A stretch of 64,000 bases of DNA, taken from NCBI GenBank assembly GCA_050950345.1, contig JBMNHK010000004.1:186001-250000 (forward strand), given 5' to 3'. A program made the translations under genes and the position numbers. The notes under the pieces were generated by a model. It was not told the origin of the DNA. It made no database searches and saw nothing but the letters and a program-made list of their open reading frames with translations. This stretch comes from Pelotomaculum_C sp050950345 (GTDB taxonomy: Bacteria > Bacillota > Desulfotomaculia > Desulfotomaculales > Pelotomaculaceae). Position 1 is the stretch's first letter, and each line of letters begins with the position of its first letter. Below are positions 24,318 through 33,572 of this stretch, piece by piece.

Positions 24318-25541
24318 ATGGGGATGCTAGAATCCAAGCTGACATGGCTCCGGGCAGGTGTCACAGCGGCAGCCGGCTTTAGTGCCGGTACTGCTTTTGC
24401 CGGCATCAAAAAAGCTGACAAAAGAGATATTGCCGTGATCTATTCCAGGGTTCCGGCTGCAGCGGCCGGGGTTTTTACCTTGAATAAGGTCAAAGCCGCC
24501 CCCGTGCTGTTGACCATGCAGCACCTGGCCAATGGCGCCGCCCGGGCCGTGGCGGTCAACAGCGGCAACGCCAATGCCTGTAACGGTGAGCAGGGGTTGC
24601 AGGACGCCAGGGCCATGGCCGGTGCCGCTGCAGAAACCTTAGGCCTGGCTGCGGAGGAGGTTGTTGTGGCCTCAACCGGGGTTATCGGCGTGAAAATGCC
24701 CATGGAAAAAGTGCTGCCGGGCATCCGTGCCGCTGCCGGCGCGGTTGCGCCTGAAAACGGTCACTTAGCGGCACAAGCGATCATGACTACCGATACATTT
24801 CCCAAGGAAATCGCAGCTCAACTGCAGTTGGGCGATCGCCGGGTCACCATAGGCGCTATGGCTAAAGGCTCCGGTATGATTCATCCCAATATGGCGACGC
24901 TGCTGTGCTTTATCACTACCGATGCGGCCATAGCACCGGCATACCTGAAGCAAGCCTTGCGGTATGCCGTAGAGCGCAGCTTTAACCTGATCACTGTGGA
25001 CGGGGATACCAGCACTAATGACATGGTGGTAATCCTGGCCAACGGGTTGGCAGCTAATCCCGTCATCGACCAGGAAGACAGCAACTATGTTGCTTTCCGT
25101 GACGCGCTCACCGCAATATGCATCAGCCTGGCCAGGGATATCGCCAGAGACGGCGAGGGCGCCACAAAATTAATCACCGTAGAAGTGCGTGGTGCCAACA
25201 CGGAAGAAGACGCCCGCAGGATCGCTAAAGCGGTGGCCGGCTCAAGCCTGGTCAAGGCAGCTATATTCGGGCGTGACGCCAACTGGGGCCGGATTATCTG
25301 CGCTGCCGGATACTCAGGGGCGGATTTTGATCCGGAAAAGGTAGATATATACCTGGGCGATGAACAGGTGGCCGGGCAGGGTAGTTCCATGGATTTCAGC
25401 GAAGAGCGTGCCCTGGATATACTGTCAAAGGACAATGTTACCATCACTCTGGAACTGAATTCAGGACAGGCCGGGGCCGTTGCCTGGGGCTGTGACCTCA
25501 CCTATGATTATGTTAAAATAAATGCAGACTACAGGACATAA
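24318..25541 (+). CDS. argJ: bifunctional ornithine acetyltransferase / N-acetylglutamate synthase
   Basis: A 407-residue Ntn-type enzyme that recycles the acetyl group from N-acetylornithine to glutamate. The self-cleavage site lies in KGSGMIHPNMATLL, with the nucleophile Thr near residue 194 that starts the beta chain. The family motif NSGNANAC is near residue 76. Its presence means no separate argA or argE is needed for the cycle. Whether it also uses acetyl-CoA cannot be told from sequence. Confidence 0.95.
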   Translation: MGMLESKLTWLRAGVTAAAGFSAGTAFAGIKKADKRDIAVIYSRVPAAAAGVFTLNKVKAAPVLLTMQHLANGAARAVAVNSGNANACNGEQGLQDARAMAGAAAETLGLAAEEVVVASTGVIGVKMPMEKVLPGIRAAAGAVAPENGHLAAQAIMTTDTFPKEIAAQLQLGDRRVTIGAMAKGSGMIHPNMATLLCFITTDAAIAPAYLKQALRYAVERSFNLITVDGDTSTNDMVVILANGLAANPVIDQEDSNYVAFRDALTAICISLARDIARDGEGATKLITVEVRGANTEEDARRIAKAVAGSSLVKAAIFGRDANWGRIICAAGYSGADFDPEKVDIYLGDEQVAGQGSSMDFSEERALDILSKDNVTITLELNSGQAGAVAWGCDLTYDYVKINADYRT

Positions 25542-25588
25542 GACAAGTAACATGCTGTTCAGTAAATAATAGAGTAAGGGTTGGGACG

Positions 25589-26479
25589 ATGATGGCCTCA
25601 GCGCAGGAAAGAGCTAAAGTGCTGGTAGAAGCACTGCCTTACATCAAGGAGTTTTACGGCAAAACCATTGTTATCAAATACGGCGGGCACGCTATGCTGG
25701 CTTCTGACTTAAAAGAAGCGGTGTTTACCGATATCGTATTAATGAAGTATGTGGGGATGAACCCCGTGATTGTCCACGGCGGCGGGCCTGACATTACCGC
25801 TATGTTGCAAAAGCTGGGGAAAGAATCCAAATTTATGTCCGGCCTCAGGGTTACCGACCAGGAAACCATGGATATTGCCCAGATGGTTCTGGTGGGCAAA
25901 ATCAACAAAGAAATAGTGACCAAAATTAACCGGCTGGGAGGCCGGGCGGTCGGCCTGTCAGGACAGGACGACAACCTTTTTGAGGCGGTTAAAAAGTATC
26001 ACCGGATTAGTGCGGCTGATGGGTCTGTAGAGCTTATTGATATTGGTTTTGTTGGCAATATAACGAGGGTTAACCCTGAAATTGTTACGGCGATCATCCA
26101 GCAGGGCTGTATTCCGGTTGTGTCGCCTGTAGCTGTAGGCCCGGCAGGGGAGATCTATAATACCAATGCCGACCATGCTGCCGGGAAGCTGGCGGCAGCC
26201 CTGGGGTCCGACAAGTTAATCATTCTTACCGATGTGGAAGGGATCATGGTCGACCGCGAGGATCCTGCTTCGTTGATTTCTTCTTTACATGCCCATGAAG
26301 TTGCTCCGTTAATTGAACAAGGCGTCATTGACGGAGGGATGATTCCCAAAGTCGAGAGTTGTCTGGACGCCCTGGCCGGCGGGGTGAGGACAGCCCATAT
26401 TATTGACGGCAGGGTGTCCCACTCGATCCTGTTGGAGGTTTTTACAGATAAAGGTATCGGTACCATGGTGAAAATGTAA
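25589..26479 (+). CDS. argB: acetylglutamate kinase
   Basis: A 296-residue amino-acid kinase family enzyme that phosphorylates N-acetylglutamate. Motifs: VIKYGGHAM near residue 28, VHGGGPDIT near 62, GLSGQDDNL near 126 and NADHAAGKLAAAL near 192. The N-terminal helix (AQERAKVLVEALPYIKEFYG) is characteristic of the arginine-inhibited hexameric form, which suggests feedback control by arginine (inference). Confidence 0.95.
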   Translation: MMASAQERAKVLVEALPYIKEFYGKTIVIKYGGHAMLASDLKEAVFTDIVLMKYVGMNPVIVHGGGPDITAMLQKLGKESKFMSGLRVTDQETMDIAQMVLVGKINKEIVTKINRLGGRAVGLSGQDDNLFEAVKKYHRISAADGSVELIDIGFVGNITRVNPEIVTAIIQQGCIPVVSPVAVGPAGEIYNTNADHAAGKLAAALGSDKLIILTDVEGIMVDREDPASLISSLHAHEVAPLIEQGVIDGGMIPKVESCLDALAGGVRTAHIIDGRVSHSILLEVFTDKGIGTMVKM

Positions 26480-26501
26480 TTTTATAATAGGGGGCGAAAT
26501 A

Positions 26502-27704
26502 TTGAGGACAAAGGAAATAATAGAGCTGGGCGAAAAATACCTGATGAAAAACGTAGGGCGCATACCCCTGGCTCCGGAGCGCGGTGAAGGGGTACGTTTA
26601 TGGGATGTGGACGGTTTGGAATACCTTGACTTTGTCAGCGGTATCGCTGTAAACGCACTGGGCCATTGCCATCCTGCCCTGGCTGACGCTATCAGCTGGC
26701 AGGCGCACCAGTTAATGCACTGCTCCAATCTTTACTACATTGAACCGCAAGTTCTGCTGGCCCAACTTCTGGTGAACAATTGCGATCAGGACAAGGTATT
26801 CTTTTGCAACAGCGGGGCTGAAGCCAACGAGGCAGCCATCAAGCTGGCCCGCAAATTTGCCAAGGAAAACTACGATGAAAATAAAGTTGAGATCATTACA
26901 GCTTTGAACTCCTTCCACGGCAGAACCCTGGCCACAGTTACAGCCACAGGACAGCCCAAATACCAAAAAGGTTTCGAACCCCTGCCTGCCGGGTTTAAAT
27001 ATGTGCCTTTTAACGATCTGGGTGCAATGGAGGAGGCTATTGGTCCTGCCACCTGCGCGGTGTTATTGGAGCCGATCCAGGGCGAGGGTGGTGTTAACAT
27101 GCCGGAGCCCGGTTATCTGCAGGGTGTGGCCGAGCTGTGTCAAAAGCACGGGGCGCTCCTGATCTTCGATGAGGTTCAAACAGGCCTTGGCCGCACCGGG
27201 ACTCTTTTGGCTTACGAAAATTTCGGGGTGGTACCGGATATTATCACCCTGGCCAAGGCTTTAGGCGGAGGTTTCCCCATAGGAGCCATGCTGGCTAAAG
27301 AACATGTGGCTGCAGCTTTTCAACCCGGTGACCATGCTTCGACATTCGGTGGTAATCCCATGGCCTGCGTGGCTGCGCTGGTCACGCTGCAGGAATTGAT
27401 GTTCGGCGGGGTGATCGACAATGTTGCCAGGGTTGGGGAATACTTGTATGAAAAACTAGTTGGCCTGGCTAACAAGTATCCTTTTGTCAAGGATGTCAGG
27501 GGTATGGGGCTGCTTTTAGGCATGGAGCTCACCGTCAAAGGCAAGCCCTTTGTTGACGGTTGCCATACCAGAGGGTTGTTGATCAATTGTGTCAATGATT
27601 ATGTCCTGCGCTTTCTCCCGCCTTTAATTGTTACTACCGGGGACGTGGATGTAGCGATAGATATCCTTGATGAAGTCATGGCTGAATATCAAGCTGCACA
27701 GTAG
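26502..27704 (+). CDS. argD: acetylornithine aminotransferase
   Basis: A 400-residue class III PLP aminotransferase converting N-acetylglutamate semialdehyde to N-acetylornithine. The PLP Lys is in TLAKALGGGFPIG near residue 252, with DEVQTGLGRTG before it and SFHGRTLATV near 138. TTG start with GGGGCGA upstream. In several bacteria the enzyme also serves lysine synthesis; nothing here decides that. Confidence 0.93.
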   Translation: MRTKEIIELGEKYLMKNVGRIPLAPERGEGVRLWDVDGLEYLDFVSGIAVNALGHCHPALADAISWQAHQLMHCSNLYYIEPQVLLAQLLVNNCDQDKVFFCNSGAEANEAAIKLARKFAKENYDENKVEIITALNSFHGRTLATVTATGQPKYQKGFEPLPAGFKYVPFNDLGAMEEAIGPATCAVLLEPIQGEGGVNMPEPGYLQGVAELCQKHGALLIFDEVQTGLGRTGTLLAYENFGVVPDIITLAKALGGGFPIGAMLAKEHVAAAFQPGDHASTFGGNPMACVAALVTLQELMFGGVIDNVARVGEYLYEKLVGLANKYPFVKDVRGMGLLLGMELTVKGKPFVDGCHTRGLLINCVNDYVLRFLPPLIVTTGDVDVAIDILDEVMAEYQAAQ

Positions 27705-27769
27705 TTATATTGCGAGCGCTTAAAAAAGATATCGCTGCGTTCAGGTCATTTTAGAAAGAAGGTTTTAGT

Positions 27770-28711
27770 TTGTTGCCTGAAGGAATAAATCTGAAAGGCC
27801 GGGATTTTTTAACGCTGCTTGATTACACAACGCAGGAAATACTGGCCTTAATTGATCTGGCCGGGGATTTGAAAAGACTGAAAAAGAACAATGTGCCTCA
27901 TCCCTACCTGCAAGGTAAAACCATGGGGATGATCTTTCAAAAATCATCAACCCGTACCCGGGTTTCATTTGAGGTGGGCATGTATCAACTGGGTGGCTAT
28001 CCCTTATTTCTCAGCGCCGGCGACCTGCAGTTGAACAGGGGTGAAAGCATAGCCGATACAGCCAGGACTCTTTCCCGTTACCTGGATGGGATTATGATCC
28101 GCACTTATGTGCACTCCGATATTGAGGAACTGGCCCATTACGCCGACATTCCCGTGATTAACGGTCTAACTGACCTGCTGCATCCCTGTCAGGTCATGGC
28201 GGACTTGCTGACCGTAAAGGAGCGTAAGGGCCGGCTGGCGGGACTCAGGCTGGCTTATGTGGGGGACGGCAATAATATGTGCAATTCCCTGTTGATCGGC
28301 TGTGCCAAAGTCGGCATGGATATTGCCGTAGCCTCGCCGGAAGGCTATCTGCCGCAAGAACGGATTGTGCGTGAAGCCCAGGCAGTGGCCGTCCAATCCG
28401 GCACCAGGATTCATATTACCACTGACCCCGTGGCAGCGGTTACCGGTGCGGATGTGGTGGTGACCGATGTGTGGGCCAGTATGGGGCAGGAAGCTGAGCG
28501 GGACCAACGTGTAGCAGTTTTTACCCCGTATCAGGTAGACCGGGAATTAACGGCTCATGCCAAACCGGATTATATTTTTATGCACTGCTTGCCGGCCCAC
28601 CGGGGTCAGGAAGTCACCGCCGAGATCATTGACGGGCCTCATTCAGTGGTGTGGGATGAGGCGGAAAACCGTTTGCATGCCCAAAAAGCCGTGCTGGCTG
28701 CTCTTTTATAA
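27770..28711 (+). CDS. argF: ornithine carbamoyltransferase
   Basis: A 313-residue carbamoyltransferase giving citrulline. The carbamoyl-phosphate loop is SSTRTR near residue 60, with HPCQVMADL near 141. The ornithine-site motif HCLPAHRG is near 266. It starts at TTG 27770 or the adjacent TTG 27773; AAGAAGG lies just upstream. Sixth position in the arg cluster between argD and argG. Confidence 0.94.
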   Translation: MLPEGINLKGRDFLTLLDYTTQEILALIDLAGDLKRLKKNNVPHPYLQGKTMGMIFQKSSTRTRVSFEVGMYQLGGYPLFLSAGDLQLNRGESIADTARTLSRYLDGIMIRTYVHSDIEELAHYADIPVINGLTDLLHPCQVMADLLTVKERKGRLAGLRLAYVGDGNNMCNSLLIGCAKVGMDIAVASPEGYLPQERIVREAQAVAVQSGTRIHITTDPVAAVTGADVVVTDVWASMGQEAERDQRVAVFTPYQVDRELTAHAKPDYIFMHCLPAHRGQEVTAEIIDGPHSVVWDEAENRLHAQKAVLAALL

Positions 28712-28760
28712 TGCACAATACATAGAGCTTGTAGCCGCAATACTAAAATAAGGAGCTGTT

Positions 28761-29972
28761 GTGAACATGCCGAAAGTAGTACTGGCTTATTCCGGCGGAC
28801 TGGATACTTCCATCATCATACCCTGGCTGAAAGAAAACTATGGTTATGAGGTTATCGCCATGGCGGCAGATCTGGGCCAGGGAGAAGAGCTGCAACCGCT
28901 GCGGGAGAAAGCCATAAAAACCGGCGCCAGCAAAATATATATTGAAGATGTCCAGCGGGAGTTTGTGGAGGAATATATTTATCCCACCCTGAAAGCCGGT
29001 GCGGTCTATGAGGGCAAGTACCTGTTGGGTACCTCTATGGCCAGACCGCTGATTGCCAAGAAACTGGTTGAGATCGCCAAAAGAGAAGGGGCTGAAGCCA
29101 TCGCCCACGGCGCCACCGGCAAGGGTAACGACCAGGTGCGTTTTGAACTGGGCATCAAGGCTCTGGCTCCTGAGTTGAAGATAATTGCTCCCTGGCGGGA
29201 ATGGGATATCCGTTCCCGGGAAGACGCTGTGGACTTTGCCAGCGCCAGGGGTATTCCCATCCCGGTAACCAAAGCCCGCCCATATAGTATGGACCGTAAT
29301 TTATGGCATTTAAGCCACGAGGGAGCGGATCTGGAGGATCCCTGGAACGAGCCCCGGGAGGATATCCTGTTGATGATCACGCCGCCCCGGCTGGCCCCGG
29401 ATGAACCGACCTACGTTACACTGGAGTTTGAACAGGGGATACCCGTCAAGTTGGACGGAGAGGCACTTGACCCTGTAGCTCTGATCAAGAAGCTCAATGC
29501 CATTGCCGGCGCCAATGGCGTGGGTATTGTAGACATGGTGGAAAACCGCCTGGTGGGGATGAAGTCCCGGGGTATCTACGAAACTCCGGGTGGCACGGTG
29601 CTCTTTGCAGCCCACCGGGAATTGGAGCTGCTGACATTAGACAGGGCTACCCTGCATTACAAAGAAAATGTGGCCCTCCGCTATGCCGAGCTGGTTTATG
29701 ACGGAATGTGGTTTGCTCCTTTGCGGGAAGCGCTGGATGCTTTTGTAGACAGCACGCAGCGTACGGTGACAGGTACTGTAGTGATGAAGCTGTACAAGGG
29801 GAATTGTTCTCCGGCCGGCGCCAGGTCGCCATACTCCCTTTATGATCAGGAGCTTTCCACCTTCAGCCGCGATGAGATTTACAATCAGCGTGACGCCGAA
29901 GGCTTTATCAACCTTTTCGGCCTGCCGCTGAAAGTTCGGGCTATGATGGAAATGAAAGCAGGTTTAAAATAG
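28761..29972 (+). CDS. argG: argininosuccinate synthase
   Basis: A 403-residue ATP-dependent ligase joining citrulline and aspartate. The PP-loop AYSGGLDTS is at residues 9-17, and HGATGKGNDQVRFE is near 115. GTG 28761 has AGGAG five bases upstream; ATG 28767 is the alternative. A terminator follows, so argH is transcribed separately. Confidence 0.95.
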   Translation: MNMPKVVLAYSGGLDTSIIIPWLKENYGYEVIAMAADLGQGEELQPLREKAIKTGASKIYIEDVQREFVEEYIYPTLKAGAVYEGKYLLGTSMARPLIAKKLVEIAKREGAEAIAHGATGKGNDQVRFELGIKALAPELKIIAPWREWDIRSREDAVDFASARGIPIPVTKARPYSMDRNLWHLSHEGADLEDPWNEPREDILLMITPPRLAPDEPTYVTLEFEQGIPVKLDGEALDPVALIKKLNAIAGANGVGIVDMVENRLVGMKSRGIYETPGGTVLFAAHRELELLTLDRATLHYKENVALRYAELVYDGMWFAPLREALDAFVDSTQRTVTGTVVMKLYKGNCSPAGARSPYSLYDQELSTFSRDEIYNQRDAEGFINLFGLPLKVRAMMEMKAGLK

Positions 29973-30005
29973 ACTGTAAAAATTATTAAATTTATCCAAT
30001 CAAGC

Positions 30006-30049
30006 CACCCCTTAGTTGACGGTAATAACAACAATTAAGGGGTGTTTTG
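30006..30049 (+). terminator. intrinsic terminator of the argCJBDFG operon
   Basis: A 13-base-pair stem, CACCCCTTAGTTG (30006-30018) with CAATTAAGGGGTG (30032-30044), is followed by TTTTGT. Confidence 0.85.
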
Positions 30050-30168
30050 TCTCCAGGCCGGCGTTTTGCATGAGCGGTTATGGATTGATTGTGCTATATT
30101 CAAGGATTATGTCATATTATTATTTCCAAAGCGTATTATTTATTAATCTGTGATAAGAGGCGTGCTAA

Positions 30169-30348
30169 TTGAGAAAACTAACAGTGACTTTCATGTGCGA
30201 AAACAGGCATGAGGTAGAGAGTGTCACCGTAGACCTGTCGCGCAGGCCTGAAATAATAGAGGAAGATATCTGGGAACTGCAGACCAGGGGCTCCTACTGC
30301 CGGAAATGCGGTAGTAAGGTTTTTGTTTACCATGTAAGATATAAGTAG
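30169..30348 (+). CDS. small Cys-pair protein, possible zinc ribbon
   Basis: A 59-residue protein not recognised by family. TTG start with AAGAGG upstream. It has one Cys near residue 10 (FMCEN) and a CRKCG pair near residues 46-50, followed by a beta-like tail (KVFVYHVRYK). This suggests a small metal-binding fold. It lies in the gap between argG and argH. Confidence 0.55.
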   Translation: MRKLTVTFMCENRHEVESVTVDLSRRPEIIEEDIWELQTRGSYCRKCGSKVFVYHVRYK

Positions 30349-30417
30349 GAAAATATTTACAACGAAGCATGGTAATGGTATTATATGATCATGCCATTAA
30401 TTAAGGGAGGGGAAGTT

Positions 30418-30528
30418 ATGACCAGGGAGTTGATCAATGAAATCCTGACCAGCATAGGTCTGGAACGGCTGGACGAAGAAAGCAGGTTAGCCGGTTCCGG
30501 TATTGAGAAAGATGTCAATCAAAAATGA
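30418..30528 (+). CDS. 36-residue hypothetical peptide
   Basis: A micro-gene starting MTRELINEILTSIGLERLDE, with a strong AAGGGAGGGG site seven bases from its ATG and a ten-base-pair terminator directly after its stop. It is acidic, probably one amphipathic helix. No family recognised. It could be a leader peptide or a stand-alone small protein. Confidence 0.5.
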   Translation: MTRELINEILTSIGLERLDEESRLAGSGIEKDVNQK

Positions 30529-30530
30529 GC

Positions 30531-30570
30531 AGAGGTAGGTAAGTAAAATTGCCTGCCTCTTCTTGTTTTT
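30531..30570 (+). terminator. intrinsic terminator before argH
   Basis: AGAGGTAGGT (30531-30540) pairs with GCCTGCCTCT (30551-30560), followed by TCTTGTTTTT. Confidence 0.65.
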
Positions 30571-30687
30571 GTTTATCTTGCATAAAAAGCGATCCATGTT
30601 AAAATGAGAGGAAAACTGTCTTTCCTGGTATTGAGCAATTTGCTGACAGGCAGGCTATTCATGTTTTTCAAAAAAGGAGCGCGAATT

Positions 30688-32067
30688 ATGAGCAAACTTT
30701 GGGGAGGGCGTTTCCAGAAGGAGACCGATCACCTGGTAGAGGATTTTCATTCATCTATATCCTTTGATCGCAGGCTATATAAATATGATATTAAAGGCAG
30801 CATCGCCCACGCCAGGATGCTCGGCAAGTGTGGTATTATCACCACCGGGGAGGCTGACGCCATTGTGAGCGGGCTGGAAGAGGTGCTGGCGGATATTGAA
30901 GCCGGCCGGGTGGAGTTTACCGTAGAAGCCGAGGATATCCATATGAATGTGGAGCAGTTATTAACGGCTAAAATCGGTGACCTGGGGAAAAAGCTCCATA
31001 CCGCCCGCAGCAGGAACGATCAGGTGGCTCTGGATATCAGGATGTATCTTAAAGACGAGATCGACCAGGTCATTCAATTGCTGCGAGCCCTGCAGGAGAC
31101 TTTGCTGGCGCTGGCCGAAGAGCATCTGAACACGTCGATGCCCGGATACACCCACTTGCAGCGCGCCCAACCCATCACCCTGGCCCACCATCTGCTGGCT
31201 TATTGCCAGATGTTCAGCCGTGATGAAGACCGTCTTAAGGACTGCCGGAAAAGAACTGATGTAATGCCCCTGGGCTCAGGTGCCCTGGCCGGGACCACCT
31301 TTCCCCTGGATCGGGCTTATGTGGCGGAACAACTGGGCTTTGCGGATATTACCCAAAACAGCCTGGATGCGGTCAGTGACCGGGACTTTGCCGTGGAGTT
31401 TACGGCGGCAGCTTCTCTGATCATGGTGCATTTAAGCCGCTTTTGCGAGGAAATTATCCTGTGGTCGTCAGCTGAATTTGCCTTTATAGAGCTGGACGAC
31501 GCTTTCAGCACCGGCAGCAGCATGATGCCCCAGAAAAAGAACCCGGATGTGGCTGAACTGATCCGGGGTAAGTCCGGCCGTGTTTTTGGCGATCTGCAGG
31601 CTCTATTAACCATGCTGAAAGGCCTGCCCCTGGCCTATAATAAGGACATGCAGGAGGACAAAGAAGCTCTGTTCGATGCTGTAGATACGGTGAAAAAGTG
31701 CCTTCTTGTCTTCAGGCCCATGCTTGAAACCATGCGGGTTAGAGGGGAGCGTATGCAGGAGGCCGCCAGCAAGGGCTTTACCAATGCTACCGACCTGGCT
31801 GATTACCTGGTCCGTCAGGGTATGCCTTTCCGTGAGGCCCACGAGGTGGCCGGCAAGCTAGTATTTTATTGCCTGCAGCAAGACTTAGCCCTCGACCAGT
31901 TAAGCCTAAAGGAGTATCAACAATTTTCCGGTCTCATCGAAGCAGGTGTCTATGACGCCATCAGTCTGGCCACCTGTGTGGCAGCTCGCAAAGTGCCAGG
32001 GGGGCCGGCCAGGGAGGCCGTGCAGGCAGCCATCGACAGTGCCAGACGGCGCCTGGCCGGTGAATAA
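30688..32067 (+). CDS. argH: argininosuccinate lyase
   Basis: A 459-residue fumarase/aspartase-superfamily enzyme that releases arginine and fumarate. The signature GSSMMPQKKNPD with the catalytic Ser loop lies near residue 276; TARSRNDQVALD is near 108 and GYTHLQRAQP near 153. ATG 30688 has AAGGAG upstream and begins the conserved MSKLWGGRF. The open frame extends 28 codons further without support. Confidence 0.95.
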   Translation: MSKLWGGRFQKETDHLVEDFHSSISFDRRLYKYDIKGSIAHARMLGKCGIITTGEADAIVSGLEEVLADIEAGRVEFTVEAEDIHMNVEQLLTAKIGDLGKKLHTARSRNDQVALDIRMYLKDEIDQVIQLLRALQETLLALAEEHLNTSMPGYTHLQRAQPITLAHHLLAYCQMFSRDEDRLKDCRKRTDVMPLGSGALAGTTFPLDRAYVAEQLGFADITQNSLDAVSDRDFAVEFTAAASLIMVHLSRFCEEIILWSSAEFAFIELDDAFSTGSSMMPQKKNPDVAELIRGKSGRVFGDLQALLTMLKGLPLAYNKDMQEDKEALFDAVDTVKKCLLVFRPMLETMRVRGERMQEAASKGFTNATDLADYLVRQGMPFREAHEVAGKLVFYCLQQDLALDQLSLKEYQQFSGLIEAGVYDAISLATCVAARKVPGGPAREAVQAAIDSARRRLAGE

Positions 32068-32080
32068 TTAAATCGGTATG

Positions 32081-32122
32081 GCTGGATAAGCAAGGTCCTC
32101 CGGCGGAGGTTTTGCTTATCCA
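32081..32122. other. long hairpin after argH
   Basis: CTGGATAAGCAA pairs with TTGCTTATCCAG around an inner CCTCC/GGAGG stem. No T tract follows on either strand, so it may stabilise the transcript end or be a weak terminator between convergent genes. Confidence 0.5.
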
Positions 32123-32134
32123 GACCTTATTCCA

Positions 32135-32587
32135 TTATTTTTCTTTTTTTTCGTCTTCCTTTACCTCATTTGTCTCATAGGGTACGCCCGGGTAAATATC
32201 AGGAAATAAGCCGGGGATAACGCCGGGTGGGGCAATAGGTATCGACGGCGGCAGTGTGGCTCCGGGTCCCGCCGGGGGCAGGATGCCGGGAATCTGGCCC
32301 GGGACGCCGGGACAGCTGACATCGGGTCCCAAGCCTGGACCTGGCCATGGGCAGGGCGCCGGGCAGGTTACATCGGGCGGTCCTAGCGGCATGGCCATAC
32401 CGCCGTAGGCACAGAGTATATGATGCAGGAACATGGCTTCTTCCAGTTCCCCGCCGGCGAAATGCAGCACCTTATGGCGAACCAACTCGTTAGGCGCAAA
32501 CATGGCCAGGCGGGCTGCCATGCAGATTTGCTGGAGTTCCATGTTTAGCAGTTGGTTTACCTGCTGCAAAAACGTATTTAACTGCAT
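32135..32587 (-). CDS. spore coat-type protein with proline/glycine-rich tail
   Basis: A 150-residue protein. The N-terminal half (MQLNTFLQQVNQLLNMELQ onward, residues 1-75) looks like a ferritin-like helical bundle. The C-terminal half is rich in Pro and Gly with short Cys-Pro motifs (TCPAPCPWPGPGLGP, VSCPGVPG) and ends in a charged tail. ATG 32587 has AAGGAGG upstream; the frame is open for 19 more codons. Coat function is inferred from composition and the neighbouring gene. Confidence 0.55.
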   Translation of the reverse strand: MQLNTFLQQVNQLLNMELQQICMAARLAMFAPNELVRHKVLHFAGGELEEAMFLHHILCAYGGMAMPLGPPDVTCPAPCPWPGPGLGPDVSCPGVPGQIPGILPPAGPGATLPPSIPIAPPGVIPGLFPDIYPGVPYETNEVKEDEKKEK

Positions 32588-32612
32588 GTTACAGGCCTCC
32601 TTTCGCAGGTCT

Positions 32613-32975
32613 CTATTCCTTTTTGGTATCCTGTTGTTCTTCATTGAAAAAGAGCGGTGGTCCGAAGTTGGGATTGTTCATCCAGTCAGGTCCGGAGCCC
32701 TTGCCGGTACCCGGGTGGGGAGTCCCCGGTCTGAATTCCGGGACCAGAGCCTGTAATTTTCGCACCTGCTCGGCATTCTCATCACACAGGTGTTGAAACA
32801 TCATTCTCAGGCAGGCGTTTGGCGCGGTTTGAATCAACTGGTTATAGATGGGCGCTTCCATTGTTTCACTCTGTATAAGCCTGTTTAGAATTTCAAGGGG
32901 ATTATTGGAGCACATCATGTTGTCCATCATGCCTCCCGGCATACCCCCAACAAGGCTTTCCTTGCTTGCATCCAT
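32613..32975 (-). CDS. spore coat-type ferritin-like protein
   Basis: A 120-residue protein: a Gly/Met-rich start, a helical region (PLEILNRLIQSETMEAPIYN, and ACLRMMFQHLCDENAEQVRK) resembling ferritin-like coat proteins, and a Pro/Gly-rich tail. ATG 32975 is chosen because GGGAGGA ends six bases before it. The earlier ATG at 33014 has no ribosome site. Likely co-transcribed with the next coat-type gene. Confidence 0.55.
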   Translation of the reverse strand: MDASKESLVGGMPGGMMDNMMCSNNPLEILNRLIQSETMEAPIYNQLIQTAPNACLRMMFQHLCDENAEQVRKLQALVPEFRPGTPHPGTGKGSGPDWMNNPNFGPPLFFNEEQQDTKKE

Positions 32976-33078
32976 AGGAATTCCTCCCGGTAGAGTAATT
33001 TGCTGTACACTCATATACTATGAATAATGGATTAATATGGTTACTTACCCCACAATAATATGCCCGGGAAAATACTTC

Positions 33079-33108
33079 TTGACATGGATCAAGTTCTTTA
33101 TGTATACT
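33079..33108 (+). promoter_or_regulatory. promoter of the ilv-leu operon
   Basis: TTGACA (33079-33084), 18 bases, TATACT (33103-33108). Confidence 0.85.
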
Positions 33109-33124
33109 GGTTTACAAATCTATT

Positions 33125-33410
33125 TTCGGTAAAGGCTTTGAAGGGGACTTAAGCTTAAGGGCATGGCGGCAGAGAGCCGGGGTAGCTGAAAACCGGCGCC
33201 TATGCATAAGACTTATCATCACCCTGGAGTTGCCGGTTGAAAGAATTCAGTAGGCTAGGCCGGGTTGGCCCCCGTTAAGAGGCCGTGCTTATAGGCACAT
33301 CAAGGGGCCCTTATTGTTAGCTGGGGCAAGTAGGGTGGTACCGCGCGGGCTTAAAACCCCTCGTCCCTGGCAGTTGATCCAAGCTGCCGGACGAGGGGTT
33401 GTTTTATTTT
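33125..33410 (+). promoter_or_regulatory. T-box riboswitch, isoleucine-type, ahead of ilv-leu operon
   Basis: The T-box sequence TAGGGTGGTACCGCG is at 33331-33345, with a terminator behind it. The specifier codon reads ATC (33218-33220) followed by ACCCTGGAGT, which matches the usual codon-purine-helix arrangement, so it senses uncharged tRNA-Ile. Starvation for isoleucine would let transcription into the branched-chain operon. Confidence 0.88.
33355..33410 (+). terminator. T-box terminator of the ilv-leu leader
   Basis: AACCCCTCGTCC (33355-33366) pairs with GGACGAGGGGTT (33389-33400), with an inner GGCAG/CTGCC stem, followed by GTTTTATTTT. Confidence 0.9.
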
Positions 33411-33572
33411 GCAGACCTGTATCAGAGCGTCAAACTAACCTCAATATCTATGCTAAAATGGTAGAGACAGTCCAGGACTGATCATGTTTATTTAATTATG
33501 GCAGGTGCTTAAGTCCAGCTTCGAATTGTTTTTTTGTGAAATCTGTCAATGACTGGTGAGGAGGGCAATAGA

